DNA of 64,000 bases from Mycolicibacterium mengxianglii (GCF_015710575.1 NZ_CP065373.1:1550001-1614000); one strand, 5' to 3'; counted from the first letter of the stretch, positions 1-9,066 are shown. The notes: generated from the sequence alone by a model not told the origin. A program made the numbers and translations.

Positions 1-36
1 CGCCGCATTGTCTCCGGTCTCGGTGTCGAGGGTCAT
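1..36 (-). CDS. Possible start of a truncated gene at the left edge
   Basis: An ATG at 36 opens a frame reading toward the left edge (MTLDTETGDNAA, no stop). It lies 7 bases after the stop of the flavoprotein gene that precedes it on the same strand, so it could be the next gene of that operon. Only 12 codons are visible and no clear Shine-Dalgarno site precedes it, so no function can be given. Confidence 0.3.
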   Translation of the reverse strand, partial: MTLDTETGDNAA

Positions 37-43
37 GGAGCCA

Positions 44-1329
44 TCATCGGTTGCCGTCGCGGTCGCCGTCTACTTGTGGCACGGCGTGTGGTGTGCGCCG
101 GGCGAACGCGGGTGCGTGTTCGGGCAGCGGCCCGATCGCCACGCCGTAGGCGACCACCCGGAGCAACACCGGAAATCGCCGGGCGATGCGGAGTGCGGCG
201 GGCGGTTGCGCCCGGCCGCCGGCCGGATCGATCGCCGCGGCGATGATCCGGTCATGGACCAGCCGCTGTACCCGCTGGACCAGCGCCGCGGGCAGCCAGC
301 GGCGCACCTGGACCCTGGCCAGGTGCCGGTTACCCAGCGTTCCCGCGCGCAGCGGGCCGGCCAGTATCCGGGCGGCGGCCACCGCATCGGCGACGGCCAG
401 ATTGATGCCGACACCGCCGACCGGCGACATGGCGTGCGCGGCGTCGCCGAGGAACAGGAGACCGTCGGTATACCACTTACGGAGCCGATTCAATTGCACG
501 TCAAGCAGTTTCACGTCCTCGAAAGGTCCACCCGGTCGGCCAGCCACGGGACCAGCGCGGCGATGCGGCTGCGCAGCAGGTCGATGCCCTCAGCGCGCAT
601 GGCCGCATCGGAGCCCTTCTTGATCAGGTAGGCGATCTGGAAGTAGTCACCTCGGTCGATGACCGCGGCGCCCTGCCCGTTGACGAACACCCCGTTGAGC
701 CCGCGCGGATCACCGTCCCGGCGCGGCAGCCGGAACCACCAGACGTCCATCGGCGCGCCGAAAGTACGCAGGCGCAGGCCTTTCCCCGGCAACACGGCGG
801 CCCGCAACGTCGAGGCCCGCCCGTCGCAGGCCACGGTCAGCCGCGCACGGATCTCCCGCTCGCGGCCGTCGGCGTCGCGGTAGTGGACTCCGGCGCACCG
901 GCCCCATTCATAACGCGGCCGTAGCACCTCGGTGCTGCGCAGAAGCCGAAACGACGGCTCGGCGGCCGCCGCCGTCACGAGCATCTCCAGGAAATCCCAT
1001 TGCGGCACCAACGCGATGTGCTGGTGGTCACCGGGCAGGTGCGCCAGGCTCAGCGACAGCGTGCCGCCCTGCACGGTCAGGTTCACCCCGTCGATCAGCC
1101 GGTGCGGGACAGCAGCGAAGGCCGGCGCCAGCCCCAGTTCGTCGAGCAGGCGCAGTGTGCTGGCATGAACGGTGTCGCCGCGGAAGTCGCGCAGGAAATC
1201 GGCGTGCTTCTCCATCACGGTGACGTCCACCCCCGCCCGGGCCAGCAGCAGGCCGAGCATCACACCGGCCGGGCCCCCGCCGGCCACCAGACAGGTGGTG
1301 GACTCCGCACCGATTTGGGGTGTCGCCAC
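44..1329 (-). CDS. FAD-dependent (class A) monooxygenase, apparent frameshift
   Basis: Flavoprotein hydroxylase of the PHBH/UbiH fold. The N-terminal part has the dinucleotide-binding motif GGGPAG about 15 residues after the chosen GTG start at 1329. The C-terminal part has the FAD/ribityl motif GDAAHAMSPVGGVGINLAVADA-like sequence typical of this family. The two parts are in different frames: the first runs into a stop at 511-513, and the second picks up in the overlap near 511-547 at PFEDVKLLDVQ. Inserting one base close to 520-530 would join them into one protein of about 427 residues, a normal length. It is divergent from the small membrane protein genes at 1373. The substrate is unknown. 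Whether the shift is a real mutation or an assembly error cannot be decided here. Confidence 0.75.
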
Positions 1330-1372
1330 CCGTTGATCGTAGGGTGGTGGTCGTGGGCAGACGGTGGCTTTG

Positions 1373-1570
1373 ATGGGTGGACTGCTGAGTTGGTGGGACG
1401 GCGTCGAACTGTGGCTGTCCGGCCTCGGATTCGTTCTCCAGACCATCGTGGTGATGCCGGTGGTCCTGGCGCTCGCCTTCGCTGTGGCGCTGCTGCTGGA
1501 CACCCTGCTCGGAAACGGGGTTCGGTTGCTGCACCGGCTCCGCGGGACACAGGGCGGCGGCGACCGGTGA
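1373..1570 (+). CDS. Small membrane protein (Rv2401A-like position)
   Basis: A 65-residue protein with one long hydrophobic stretch (from about LGFVLQTIVVMPVV to ALLLDTLLG), predicted to span the membrane once or as a hairpin, and a basic C-terminus (RLLHRLRG). M. tuberculosis carries a small conserved membrane protein (Rv2401A) at the same place beside subI. ATG 1373 was chosen; a GTG at 1364 in the same frame is an alternative. A TAGGGT -10 element lies at 1340-1345. The stop overlaps the next short frame (GTGA). Function unknown. Confidence 0.55.
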   Translation: MGGLLSWWDGVELWLSGLGFVLQTIVVMPVVLALAFAVALLLDTLLGNGVRLLHRLRGTQGGGDR

Positions 1571-1653
1571 ACGGCCTGCCCCGCTCCCGGGTGACGTTGA
1601 TCCTGGTCCTTCTTCTGGTTTTCGTGCTCGTCATGTGGCTGGTCACCCGCTAG
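1567..1653 (+). CDS. 28-residue single-pass membrane peptide
   Basis: A GTG at 1567 overlaps the stop of the preceding small gene in a GTGA junction and opens a 28-codon frame (starting VNGLPRSRVT). It encodes a basic start and then an almost uninterrupted hydrophobic helix (LILVLLLVFVLVMWLV). The overlap suggests translational coupling with its partner, and the composition suggests a membrane micropeptide. It is too short for family assignment, so conservation would have to support it. Confidence 0.4.
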   Translation: MNGLPRSRVTLILVLLLVFVLVMWLVTR

Positions 1654-1693
1654 CTGCGGCGTTGCCGAGAGTCCCGGCGGCGGGAGACTCTGC

Positions 1694-1706
1694 TACTCTT
1701 CCGCCC
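1694..1706 (+). promoter_or_regulatory. Promoter -10 for the leaderless poly-Cys leader
   Basis: TACTCT at 1694-1699 fits the mycobacterial TAnnnT -10 consensus. It lies 7 bases before the ATG at 1707, so transcription is expected to start at that A and give a leaderless mRNA. An imperfect hairpin at 1668-1691 just upstream could end transcription of the small membrane genes. Confidence 0.55.
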
Positions 1707-1799
1707 ATGCGTACGGCGTCCGGCAACAAGAGTGGCCATGTTCTGGCCCTCATTGCCGTGGGATTCTGTGCTGTCGCAGATGTCTGTTGTTGTTGCTGA
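1707..1799 (+). CDS. Poly-cysteine leader peptide (attenuator uORF) of the sulfate importer
   Basis: A 30-codon ORF beginning MRTASGNKSG and ending ADVCCCC-stop: four consecutive Cys codons just before the stop, plus another Cys at position 21. The ATG sits 7 bases after a -10 element, as expected for leaderless translation. Leaderless poly-Cys short ORFs are known in mycobacteria (notably M. smegmatis) as cysteine-responsive attenuators ahead of sulfur-assimilation operons, where ribosome stalling at Cys codons under cysteine shortage opens a masked ribosome-binding site downstream. The position upstream of subI-cysTWA and the anti-Shine-Dalgarno sequence at 1865-1878 fit that model. Confidence 0.8.
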   Translation: MRTASGNKSGHVLALIAVGFCAVADVCCCC

Positions 1800-1825
1800 C
1801 TCCATACCCGTCCGCGGTTTGGTGT

Positions 1826-1925
1826 AGGTGACGGCATGTGACTGGGTCACTGCAAGCCCGACCTGATCACCTCCTTTCCGTTGCGACGGGGAATCGCCCC
1901 GAACTTCCGTCGTCAACCCGAAAGG
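1826..1925 (+). promoter_or_regulatory. Leader RNA with anti-Shine-Dalgarno element masking the subI ribosome site
   Basis: GATCACCTCCTTTC at 1865-1878 copies the 3' end of 16S rRNA. Its CCTTTC (1873-1878) can pair with GAAAGG (1920-1925), the Shine-Dalgarno site 7 bases before the subI ATG. A CGGGG/CCCCG hairpin (1887-1901) would bring the two together. Upstream, AGGTGA (1826-1831) can pair with TCACCT (1867-1872), and GTGAC/GTCAC (1838-1850) forms another hairpin, so mutually exclusive folds are possible. The folding is inferred by eye. Confidence 0.6.
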
Positions 1926-1932
1926 CACTCAC

Positions 1933-2982
1933 ATGACCTGGATGAACTCGCCCGGAGCCGGTCTGCGGTGGCGCACCGCCGCCGCACTCGCCATGACCGC
2001 ATCCCTGCTCGCGGCCTGTGGTGGTGGCGGCGCCAGCGACGTCGCCGGCGAGGAAGGTGGCGCCTCGGACGCCGACACCACCCTCACCCTCGTCGCCTAC
2101 GCCGTGCCGGAGCCAGGCTGGAGCAAGATCATCCCGGCATTCGCCGCCACCGAGGAGGGCAAGAGCGTCGCCGTCACCACCTCCTACGGGGCGTCCGGGG
2201 ACCAGTCCCGCGCCGTCGTCGACGGCAAGCCCGCCGATATCGTCAACTTCTCGGTCGAACCCGATGTCACCCGCCTGGTGAAGGCCGACAAGGTCGCCAC
2301 CGACTGGAACGCCGACGCCACCAAGGGCCTGCCGTTCGGTTCGGTGGTCTCGTTCGTGGTCCGCGAAGGAAACCCCAAGGGCATCAAGGACTGGGACGAT
2401 CTGCTGCAGCCGGGCATCGAGGTGGTCACCCCGAGCCCGCTGAGCTCCGGCTCGGCGAAGTGGAACCTGCTGGCCCCCTATGCCGCCAAGAGCAACGGCG
2501 GACAGGACCCGCAGGCCGGCCTGGACTTCGTGAACAAGCTGGTGTCCGAACACGTCAAGACCCGTCCCGGTTCCGGCCGCGAAGCCACCGACGTGTTCCT
2601 GCAGGGCACCGGCGACGTGCTGCTCAGCTACGAGAACGAGGCGATCAACGTCGAGCGCCAGGGCAAGCCGGTGGAGCACCTCAACCCGCCGCAGACCTTC
2701 AAGATCGAGAACCCGGTGGCCGTCGTCTCCACCAGCGCCCACCTGGAGCAGGCCAACGCACTGAAGAACTTCCTGTACACCCCCGAGGGGCAGCAGATCT
2801 GGGCCGAAGCCGGTTTCCGGCCCGTCGACCCCGCGGTGGCCGAGAAGTTCGCCGGGGACTTCCCGACCCCGCAGAAGCTGTGGACCATCGCCGACCTCGG
2901 CGGCTGGGATGAGGTGGACCCGGCTCTGTTCGACAAGGAGAACGGCAGCATCACCAAGATCTACAAGGCAGTCACTGGATGA
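1933..2982 (+). CDS. subI: Sulfate-binding lipoprotein SubI
   Basis: Substrate-binding protein of the sulfate/thiosulfate ABC importer, 349 residues. The signal peptide ends in a lipobox (LLAACGGG, Cys near residue 29), so it is lipid-anchored outside the membrane. The mature part starts TLTLVAYAVPEPGWSKIIPAF and has SYGASGDQSRAV and the FSVEPDV region typical of sulfate-binding proteins. The start is fixed by the GAAAGG ribosome site. Its stop overlaps the cysT start (TGATGA region), beginning the subI-cysT-cysW-cysA operon. Expression is probably controlled by the poly-Cys leader upstream. Confidence 0.93.
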   Translation: MTWMNSPGAGLRWRTAAALAMTASLLAACGGGGASDVAGEEGGASDADTTLTLVAYAVPEPGWSKIIPAFAATEEGKSVAVTTSYGASGDQSRAVVDGKPADIVNFSVEPDVTRLVKADKVATDWNADATKGLPFGSVVSFVVREGNPKGIKDWDDLLQPGIEVVTPSPLSSGSAKWNLLAPYAAKSNGGQDPQAGLDFVNKLVSEHVKTRPGSGREATDVFLQGTGDVLLSYENEAINVERQGKPVEHLNPPQTFKIENPVAVVSTSAHLEQANALKNFLYTPEGQQIWAEAGFRPVDPAVAEKFAGDFPTPQKLWTIADLGGWDEVDPALFDKENGSITKIYKAVTG

Positions 2983-3869
2983 CCTCAGCCAAGCCGTTGG
3001 CGGCCGATGCCGTAGCGGTCCGGCCCGAGCCCACCGGTGACGGTGGCCCGGGCCGGCTGGCGGGGCTTCGCCACCGCGGGCATGGCAGCACCTCCCTGCG
3101 GGTCGGTGCGGCCACCCTGTGGCTGTCGGTGATCGTGCTGCTGCCGTTGGCGGCCATCGTCTGGCAATCCGCCAAGGGCGGTGCGACGGCGTTCTGGCTG
3201 GCAGTCAGCTCGCCCGCGGCACTCGAGTCCTTCAAGGTCACCCTCACGGTGTCGCTCGGCGTCACCGTGATCAACGGGGTGTTCGGCCTGCTGGTGGCGT
3301 GGGTGCTGACCCGTGATGATTTTCCCGGCAAGCGGCTCGTTGATGCCGTGATCGACCTGCCCTTTGCCTTGCCGACGATCGTGGCCAGCCTGGTGATGCT
3401 CGCGCTCTACGGCCCCGCCAGTCCGATCGATCTGCATCTTCAGCACACCAAGTGGGGCATCGGCGTCGCGCTGCTGTTCGTCACCCTGCCGTTCGTGGTC
3501 CGTTCGGTGCAGCCGGTACTGATCGAGCTCGACCGCGAGGTGGAGGAGGCGGCGGCGTCGTTGGGCGCGAACAACGTCACCATCTTCACCCGGGTGATCG
3601 TGCCGGCGCTGCTGCCCTCGCTGCTGTCGGGTGCCGGGCTGGCGTTCTCCCGGGCCATCGGCGAGTTCGGCTCCGTCGTCCTCATCGGCGGCGCGGTGCC
3701 CGGCAAGACCGAAGTGTCCTCGCAGTGGATCCGGACGCTGATCGAGAACGACGACCGCACCGGGGCGGCGGCCATTTCGATCGTCCTGCTGGCCATCTCG
3801 TTCCTCGTGCTGTTCATCCTGCGGGCTGTCGGATCACGGGCGGCGCGGCGGGAGGAGCTGGCGCGATGA
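2979..3869 (+). CDS. cysT: Sulfate ABC transporter permease CysT
   Basis: Inner-membrane permease, 296 residues, with about six hydrophobic helices after a hydrophilic N-terminal tail of some 35 residues. The cytoplasmic EAA loop that contacts the ATPase is visible as [21 protein letters not shown]. It overlaps subI by 4 bases and cysW by 4 bases (ATGA), indicating one translationally coupled operon. It pairs with CysW to form the sulfate channel driven by CysA. Confidence 0.92.
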   Translation: MTSAKPLAADAVAVRPEPTGDGGPGRLAGLRHRGHGSTSLRVGAATLWLSVIVLLPLAAIVWQSAKGGATAFWLAVSSPAALESFKVTLTVSLGVTVINGVFGLLVAWVLTRDDFPGKRLVDAVIDLPFALPTIVASLVMLALYGPASPIDLHLQHTKWGIGVALLFVTLPFVVRSVQPVLIELDREVEEAAASLGANNVTIFTRVIVPALLPSLLSGAGLAFSRAIGEFGSVVLIGGAVPGKTEVSSQWIRTLIENDDRTGAAAISIVLLAISFLVLFILRAVGSRAARREELAR

Positions 3870-4678
3870 CCCTCTCGCCGAAAGTCCGCTACCTGCTGCG
3901 CTTCATTGCGCTGGTCTACGTCGGTGTGCTCGTCATCGTCCCGGTGGGGCTGATCCTGTGGCGGACCCTGGAGCCGGGTGTCGGGGAGTTCATCGCCTCC
4001 ATCGGCACCCCGGCGGCCGTTTCGGCACTGCAGCTGTCCCTGCTGGTGGTGGCGATCGTGGTGCCGCTGAACGTGCTCTTCGGCGTGCCGACGGCACTGG
4101 TGTTGGCGCGCAACAAGTTCCGCGGCAAGAGCGCCCTACAGGCGGTCATCGACCTGCCGTTCGCGGTGTCGCCGGTGGTGGTCGGTGTCGCGCTGATCCT
4201 GCTGTGGGGATCGGCGGGGCTGTTCGGCTTCGTGGAGAACGACTTCGGGCTCAAGATCATCTTCAGTTTTCCCGGCATCGTGCTCGCCAGCATCTTCGTC
4301 ACGGTGCCCTTCGTCATCCGCGAAGTGGAACCGGTGCTGCACGAACTCGGCACCGACCAGGAGGAGGCCTCCTCGACCCTGGGCGCGCAGTGGTGGCAGA
4401 CGTTCTGGCGGATCACGCTGCCGTCCATCCGGTGGGGGCTGACGTACGGCATCGTGTTGACCATCGCCCGCACCCTCGGCGAGTTCGGTGCGGTGATCAT
4501 GGTGTCCTCGAATCTGCCCGGCCAGTCCCAGACCTTGACGCTGTTGGTGGCGGATCGGTACAACCGGGGCAACGAATACGGCGCGTATGCCATCTCGACA
4601 TTGCTGATGGGCGTGGCGGTGCTGGTGCTCATCGTCCAGGTGGTCCTGGACGCGCGGCGAACCCGGATCGAGAAATAA
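3866..4678 (+). CDS. cysW: Sulfate ABC transporter permease CysW
   Basis: Second permease subunit, 270 residues and about six transmembrane helices. The EAA loop reads [21 protein letters not shown]. The ATG at 3866 overlaps the cysT stop (ATGA) and follows a GGAGGAG ribosome site inside the end of cysT. It forms the heterodimeric membrane channel with CysT. Confidence 0.92.
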   Translation: MTLSPKVRYLLRFIALVYVGVLVIVPVGLILWRTLEPGVGEFIASIGTPAAVSALQLSLLVVAIVVPLNVLFGVPTALVLARNKFRGKSALQAVIDLPFAVSPVVVGVALILLWGSAGLFGFVENDFGLKIIFSFPGIVLASIFVTVPFVIREVEPVLHELGTDQEEASSTLGAQWWQTFWRITLPSIRWGLTYGIVLTIARTLGEFGAVIMVSSNLPGQSQTLTLLVADRYNRGNEYGAYAISTLLMGVAVLVLIVQVVLDARRTRIEK

Positions 4679-4710
4679 GCTCAACAGGCTCAGAGCAGGA
4701 GATCCTTCAC

Positions 4711-5775
4711 ATGACCGACGCGAAGACCCACGCGATCACCGTCACCGGTGCCAACAAACAGTACGGAGACTTCATCGCGCTCGACAACGTCGACTTCGTG
4801 GTGCCCGCCGGGTCGTTGACCGCGCTGTTGGGGCCCAGTGGGTCCGGTAAGTCGACCCTGTTGCGTGCCATCGCCGGACTGGACGAACCCGACACCGGGA
4901 CCGTCACGATCAACGGCCGTGACGTCACCAGGGTCCCGCCGCAGAAGCGGGGCATCGGCTTCGTGTTCCAGCACTATGCGGCGTTCAAGCATCTGAGTGT
5001 GCGTGACAATGTGGCGTTCGGCCTCAAGATCCGTAAGCGCCCCAAGGCCGAGATCAAGGACAAGGTCGACAACCTGCTCGAGGTGGTCGGTCTATCCGGG
5101 TTCCAGAACCGGTACCCCAATCAGCTCTCCGGCGGGCAGCGCCAGCGGATGGCGCTCGCGCGTGCGTTGGCCGTCGATCCGGAGGTGCTGCTGCTCGACG
5201 AGCCGTTCGGAGCGCTGGACGCCAAGGTCCGCGAAGACCTGCGGGCGTGGCTGCGGCGCCTGCACGACGAGGTGCACGTCACCACCGTTCTGGTGACCCA
5301 TGACCAGGCCGAGGCGCTTGATGTCGCCGACCGGATCGCGGTGCTGAACAAGGGTCGCGTCGAGCAGGTCGGCACACCCACCGAGGTTTATGACCAACCC
5401 GCCAACGCCTTCGTGATGTCGTTCCTGGGTACGGTGTCGTCGCTCAACGGAATCCTGGTGCGGCCGCACGATATTCGTGTGGGCCGTAATCCGGAGATGG
5501 CGATCGCGGCCGGTGACGGCACCGCCGAGTCCACCGGAGTGACCAAGGCGACCATCGATCGGGTCGTCGTGCTGGGTTTCGAGGTGCGGGTGGAATTGAC
5601 CAGCGCCAGCACGGGCGGCGCGTTCACCGCGCAGATCACCCGCGGCGACGCCGAGGCGCTGGGCCTGCGCGAGGGCGACACCGTTTATGTTCGCGCCACC
5701 AGGGTGCCACCGATCGCAGGTAGTCTCCAGGTGCCCAAGGCCGACGAGGCCGACGAAGAACTCAGCAACGCCTGA
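4711..5775 (+). CDS. cysA: Sulfate ABC transporter ATPase CysA
   Basis: ATP-binding subunit, 354 residues. Walker [10 protein letters not shown] is at residues 41-49, the signature LSGGQ at 139-143, and Walker [12 protein letters not shown] at about 160-170. A C-terminal TOBE-like regulatory domain follows about residue 240. The ATG at 4711 follows GCAGGAG and lies 32 bases after cysW. It hydrolyses ATP to drive sulfate uptake through CysTW. It is convergent with the chelatase gene, with only 31 bases between the stops. Confidence 0.93.
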   Translation: MTDAKTHAITVTGANKQYGDFIALDNVDFVVPAGSLTALLGPSGSGKSTLLRAIAGLDEPDTGTVTINGRDVTRVPPQKRGIGFVFQHYAAFKHLSVRDNVAFGLKIRKRPKAEIKDKVDNLLEVVGLSGFQNRYPNQLSGGQRQRMALARALAVDPEVLLLDEPFGALDAKVREDLRAWLRRLHDEVHVTTVLVTHDQAEALDVADRIAVLNKGRVEQVGTPTEVYDQPANAFVMSFLGTVSSLNGILVRPHDIRVGRNPEMAIAAGDGTAESTGVTKATIDRVVVLGFEVRVELTSASTGGAFTAQITRGDAEALGLREGDTVYVRATRVPPIAGSLQVPKADEADEELSNA

Positions 5776-5806
5776 CCGGCACCACCTGATTCACCCAGTG
5801 TGTGCG

Positions 5807-6532
5807 TCAGGCAGCAACGCGAGCGGTGCCCACCTCGTCATAGCGGTCCAGCACCGTCGCGGCCACCAGGTTGTGTGAACCCAGCGGCTCTACGAACGGA
5901 ATGCCTTGCTGGGCAGCGAAGTTCGCAACGCGGTCGGTGATGCGGCCGTGCGCGAGGAACCACGGGGCCAGCACCAGCCGCTCAGCGCCCCGGTCCCGGA
6001 GTTGGGCGGTGGCGTCGGCGAGGTTGGCATGAGGCCCCGTCGCGAACGCGATTTCTGTTCCTGCCCAACGGGTTCCCGCCGCCAGCGTCGACGCCACGGT
6101 TGCGGTGCGTGCATTGGCCGCCGCGTTGGAGGAGCCGACCGCGACCACGATCACGCCGAGATCGCGGTCATCCGGCGACACCCCCGCCTCGGCCAGTCGG
6201 TGCCGCAACACCGCCAACAAGGCGGGGTCTTCGCCGAGGGCATCGGCCTGCTGCGTGCACCGGCCCGATTGCTCCACGATCGCCGGGATGTCGACCTGGA
6301 CGTGATAGCCGCTGGCCAGCAGGAACGGCACCACCACCGGATCGGTGACCCCGGCAAGCACGTCGCCGAGGCCGGGGGAGGTCTGCTCGAGGAAAGCGGG
6401 GCGGACGTCGAGCCATGGCCGCAGTCGCCGGATCCGGCCGGCCACGGCGTGCGTCACTGCGGCGGACCGCGGATCGGCGCTGCCGTGGGCGGTGAGGATC
6501 AGCGGCCGGCCGACGGGAGGTCGCACGATCAC
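5807..6532 (-). CDS. che1: Sirohydrochlorin chelatase (CbiX/SirB family)
   Basis: About 241 residues. It begins VIVRPPVGRPLILTAHGSADPRS, carrying the catalytic His of the LTAHGS motif, with a second half that repeats the CbiX fold (LVLAPWFLAHGRITDRV). Chelatases of this family insert iron (or cobalt) into sirohydrochlorin; here it would make the siroheme needed by the adjacent sulfite reductase. The GTG at 6532 gives a GTGA overlap with the cysH stop. An ATG at 6550 is an alternative start. M. tuberculosis has Rv2393 at the same position. It is the third gene of the sirA-cysH-che operon. Confidence 0.85.
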   Translation of the reverse strand: MIVRPPVGRPLILTAHGSADPRSAAVTHAVAGRIRRLRPWLDVRPAFLEQTSPGLGDVLAGVTDPVVVPFLLASGYHVQVDIPAIVEQSGRCTQQADALGEDPALLAVLRHRLAEAGVSPDDRDLGVIVVAVGSSNAAANARTATVASTLAAGTRWAGTEIAFATGPHANLADATAQLRDRGAERLVLAPWFLAHGRITDRVANFAAQQGIPFVEPLGSHNLVAATVLDRYDEVGTARVAA

Positions 6533-7242
6533 GAGACGTGCAGCCCGCATTCGGTTTTGGCCAGCCCCTGCCAGCGCCCACTGCGCGGGTCTGAGCCCGG
6601 CACCGGTTTGGCGGTGCACGGCTCGCAGCCGATGGACGGGTAGCCCTCGTCGACCAGGGGATTGACCAGCACCCCGTTGAGGTTGATGTAGTTCTGCATG
6701 TCCTCGTCGGACCACGCGGCGATCGGGTTGATCTTCACCAGCTTGAAGGCCTCGTCGAAGCTGATCAGCGGGGCGTTGGCGCGGGTGGGCGCCTCGACCC
6801 GGCGGATGCCGGTCACCCAGGCGGTGTAGCCCTTGAGCGCCTTCGACAGCGGCTCCACTTTGCGCATCCGGCAGCACGCGCCGGGATCACGGGCGAAAAG
6901 ATCCTTGCCGAACAGCGAGTCCTGCTCTGCCACACTGGTTTCCGCTGAGACATTGACCACGTGCACGTCGAACACCGATTCCACCGCGTCCCGGGTGCCG
7001 ATCGTCTCGGCGAAGTGGTAACCGGTGTCGAGGAACAGCACATCCACACCGGGGCGCACCTTGGCCGCGAGGTCGACGAGCACGGCGTCCTGCATGTTGG
7101 AGGCGACGACGTACGAGCCGCCGAACATCTCGTCGGTCCAGCGCAGCAGCTCTTCGGCGGTTGCGCCGTCGAGCTCCGTCGCGCCGCGAGCCGCCAGCTG
7201 CCGCAGGTCGCCCTCGGTCAAACCACTCACCTCAACCGTCAT
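6529..7242 (-). CDS. cysH: Adenosine 5'-phosphosulfate (APS) reductase CysH
   Basis: Reduces APS to sulfite with thioredoxin, 237 residues. The [4Fe-4S] ligand cysteines are seen as the CC pair in DPGACCRMRK and the CxxC in GCEPCTAKP, the pattern of APS rather than PAPS reductases. The catalytic cysteine lies in the C-terminal ECGLH. ATG 7242 was chosen because CGAGAG lies 8 bases upstream; GTG 7248 is possible. It starts 15 bases after the sirA stop and overlaps the chelatase. Confidence 0.92.
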   Translation of the reverse strand: MTVEVSGLTEGDLRQLAARGATELDGATAEELLRWTDEMFGGSYVVASNMQDAVLVDLAAKVRPGVDVLFLDTGYHFAETIGTRDAVESVFDVHVVNVSAETSVAEQDSLFGKDLFARDPGACCRMRKVEPLSKALKGYTAWVTGIRRVEAPTRANAPLISFDEAFKLVKINPIAAWSDEDMQNYINLNGVLVNPLVDEGYPSIGCEPCTAKPVPGSDPRSGRWQGLAKTECGLHVS

Positions 7243-7257
7243 CTTCACACTCTCGAA

Positions 7258-8937
7258 TCACCGTAGGTCCGCTTCGTCGGCTCTGATGGCCCACTGGGCG
7301 AAACGCTCACCGGACTCGCGTTGTTTCACGAAATTGCGAACAACCCGATCGATGTAGTCACCGAGCTCGTCGCTGGTGACCTTGTGCTGACGCAGTTTGC
7401 GGCCGAAACCGCTGTCCAGGCCCAGGCTGCCGCCCAGATGCACCTGGAAACCCTCGACCTGTCCACCGTTGCCATCGTCGACCATCTGGCCCTTGAATCC
7501 GATATCGGCGATCTGGATCCGGGCGCACGAGTTCGGGCAGCCGTTGATGTTCACGGTGACCGGCACGTCGAGTTGGGCGTTGATGTCCTCGAGTCGCTTC
7601 TCCAGCTCCGGTACCAGCGACTGCGCCCGCACGCGGGTTTCGGCGAAGCTCAGCTTGCAGAATTCGATGCCGGTGCAGGCCATCAGGTTGCGCCGCCAGT
7701 GCGACGGCTGTGACGGCAGTCCGAGTGCGTCGAGCCCGGCCCGCAACTCTTCGAGCCGGTCATCGGGCACGTCGAGGATGATCAGCTTCTGGTACGGCGT
7801 GAACCGCACCCGGTTGCTGCCCGCGGCCTCGGCCAGTTCGGCGACCTTGGTCAGGATGGTCCCCGACACGCGGCCGGCGATCGGGGCGACGCCGACGGCA
7901 TTGAGACCGTTGCGCAGCTTCTGCACTCCCACATGGTCGATGGGGCGGGTCACCGGGGCCGGCGCGGGGCCGTCGATCAGCGGGCGCTTGAGGTACTCGG
8001 TTTCGAGAACTTCACGGAATTTCTCGACGCCCCAGTCCTTGATCAGGAACTTCAGCCGGGCCTTGGCGCGCAGCCGGCGGTAGCCGTAGTCGCGGAAGAT
8101 GCTGACCACGCCCTCCCACACGTCGGGCACCTCGTCGAGCGGCACCCAGGCGCCGACCCGCTGCCCGAGCATCGGGTTGGTGGACAGGCCACCGCCGACC
8201 CACAGGTCGAAGCCGGGGCCGTGCTCGGGATGCACGACACCGATGAAGGCGACGTCGTTGGTCTCGTGCACCACATCTTGCTGACCCGAGATGGCGGTCT
8301 TGAACTTGCGCGGCAGGTTGGAGTACTCGGGCTTGCCGATGTAGCGCTTGACGATCTCGTCGACCGCCGGGGTGCCGTCGATCACCTCGTCGAGGGATTC
8401 ACCGGCCACCGGCGAGCCGAGCACCACGCGAGGGCAGTCGCCGCACGCCTCGGTGGTCTGCAGGCCCACCTCGTCGAGGCGGCGCCAGATTTCGGGCATG
8501 TCCTCGACGCGGATCCAGTGGTACTGGACGTTCTGTCGGTCGGAGAGGTCGGCGGTGTCCCGGGCGAACTCGGTGGAGATGCCGCCCAGGGTGCGCAGCG
8601 CAGCGGTGGTCAGCGAGCCGCCGTCGCTGCGGACGCGCAGCATGAAGAACTCGTCTTCGAGCATGTCGGTGTTGTCGTCACCGGTCCAGGTGCCGTCATA
8701 ACCCGGCTTGCGCTGGGTGTAGAGGCCCCACCAGCGGAAACGGCCACGCAGGTCGCCTTTGTCGATGCTCTCGAAGCCACCCTTGGCGTAGATGCTCTCG
8801 ATGCGGGCGCGCACGTTGAGCGGATTGTCGTCCTTCTTGGACTGCTCATTGGCGTTGAGCGGCTCGCGGTAGCCGAGAGCCCACTGGCCCTCGCCCTTCG
8901 GACGCTTGGCCGGACGGGCTGTTTTGGGTTGGGTCAT
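7258..8937 (-). CDS. sirA: Ferredoxin-dependent sulfite reductase SirA
   Basis: Reduces sulfite to sulfide for cysteine synthesis, 559 residues, close to the M. tuberculosis Rv2391 length. The siroheme-[4Fe-4S] cluster ligands are in CTGIEFCKLSF and NGCPNSCAR. The WWGLYTQRKPGYDG segment and the TEACGDCPR segment contain the Tyr and Cys that form the covalent link described in the mycobacterial enzyme. The ATG at 8937 (MTQPKTARPA) follows AAGGAG at 8955-8950. That site is inside a small hairpin, and a Cys-rich leader lies further upstream, so cysteine-responsive control is likely. Confidence 0.93.
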   Translation of the reverse strand: MTQPKTARPAKRPKGEGQWALGYREPLNANEQSKKDDNPLNVRARIESIYAKGGFESIDKGDLRGRFRWWGLYTQRKPGYDGTWTGDDNTDMLEDEFFMLRVRSDGGSLTTAALRTLGGISTEFARDTADLSDRQNVQYHWIRVEDMPEIWRRLDEVGLQTTEACGDCPRVVLGSPVAGESLDEVIDGTPAVDEIVKRYIGKPEYSNLPRKFKTAISGQQDVVHETNDVAFIGVVHPEHGPGFDLWVGGGLSTNPMLGQRVGAWVPLDEVPDVWEGVVSIFRDYGYRRLRAKARLKFLIKDWGVEKFREVLETEYLKRPLIDGPAPAPVTRPIDHVGVQKLRNGLNAVGVAPIAGRVSGTILTKVAELAEAAGSNRVRFTPYQKLIILDVPDDRLEELRAGLDALGLPSQPSHWRRNLMACTGIEFCKLSFAETRVRAQSLVPELEKRLEDINAQLDVPVTVNINGCPNSCARIQIADIGFKGQMVDDGNGGQVEGFQVHLGGSLGLDSGFGRKLRQHKVTSDELGDYIDRVVRNFVKQRESGERFAQWAIRADEADLR

Positions 8938-8948
8938 GGTCGCGTGCT

Positions 8949-8964
8949 GCTCCTTGGGCGGAGC
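8949..8964 (-). promoter_or_regulatory. Hairpin masking the sirA Shine-Dalgarno site
   Basis: On the transcribed strand GCTCC (8964-8960) can pair with GGAGC (8953-8949) across a 6-base loop. The right arm and the loop contain the AAGGAG ribosome site of sirA. This is the counterpart of the masked site upstream of subI. Confidence 0.5.
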
Positions 8965-9066
8965 CGGCGTTCGGAGCGCGCTCACCACCGGGGCTGAACC
9001 GGCGGCGCAGATCCGGCGGCCAGCTGAGTAGTTCGGTCAACTATCGGGCGGGCGAGGTCTACGGCG

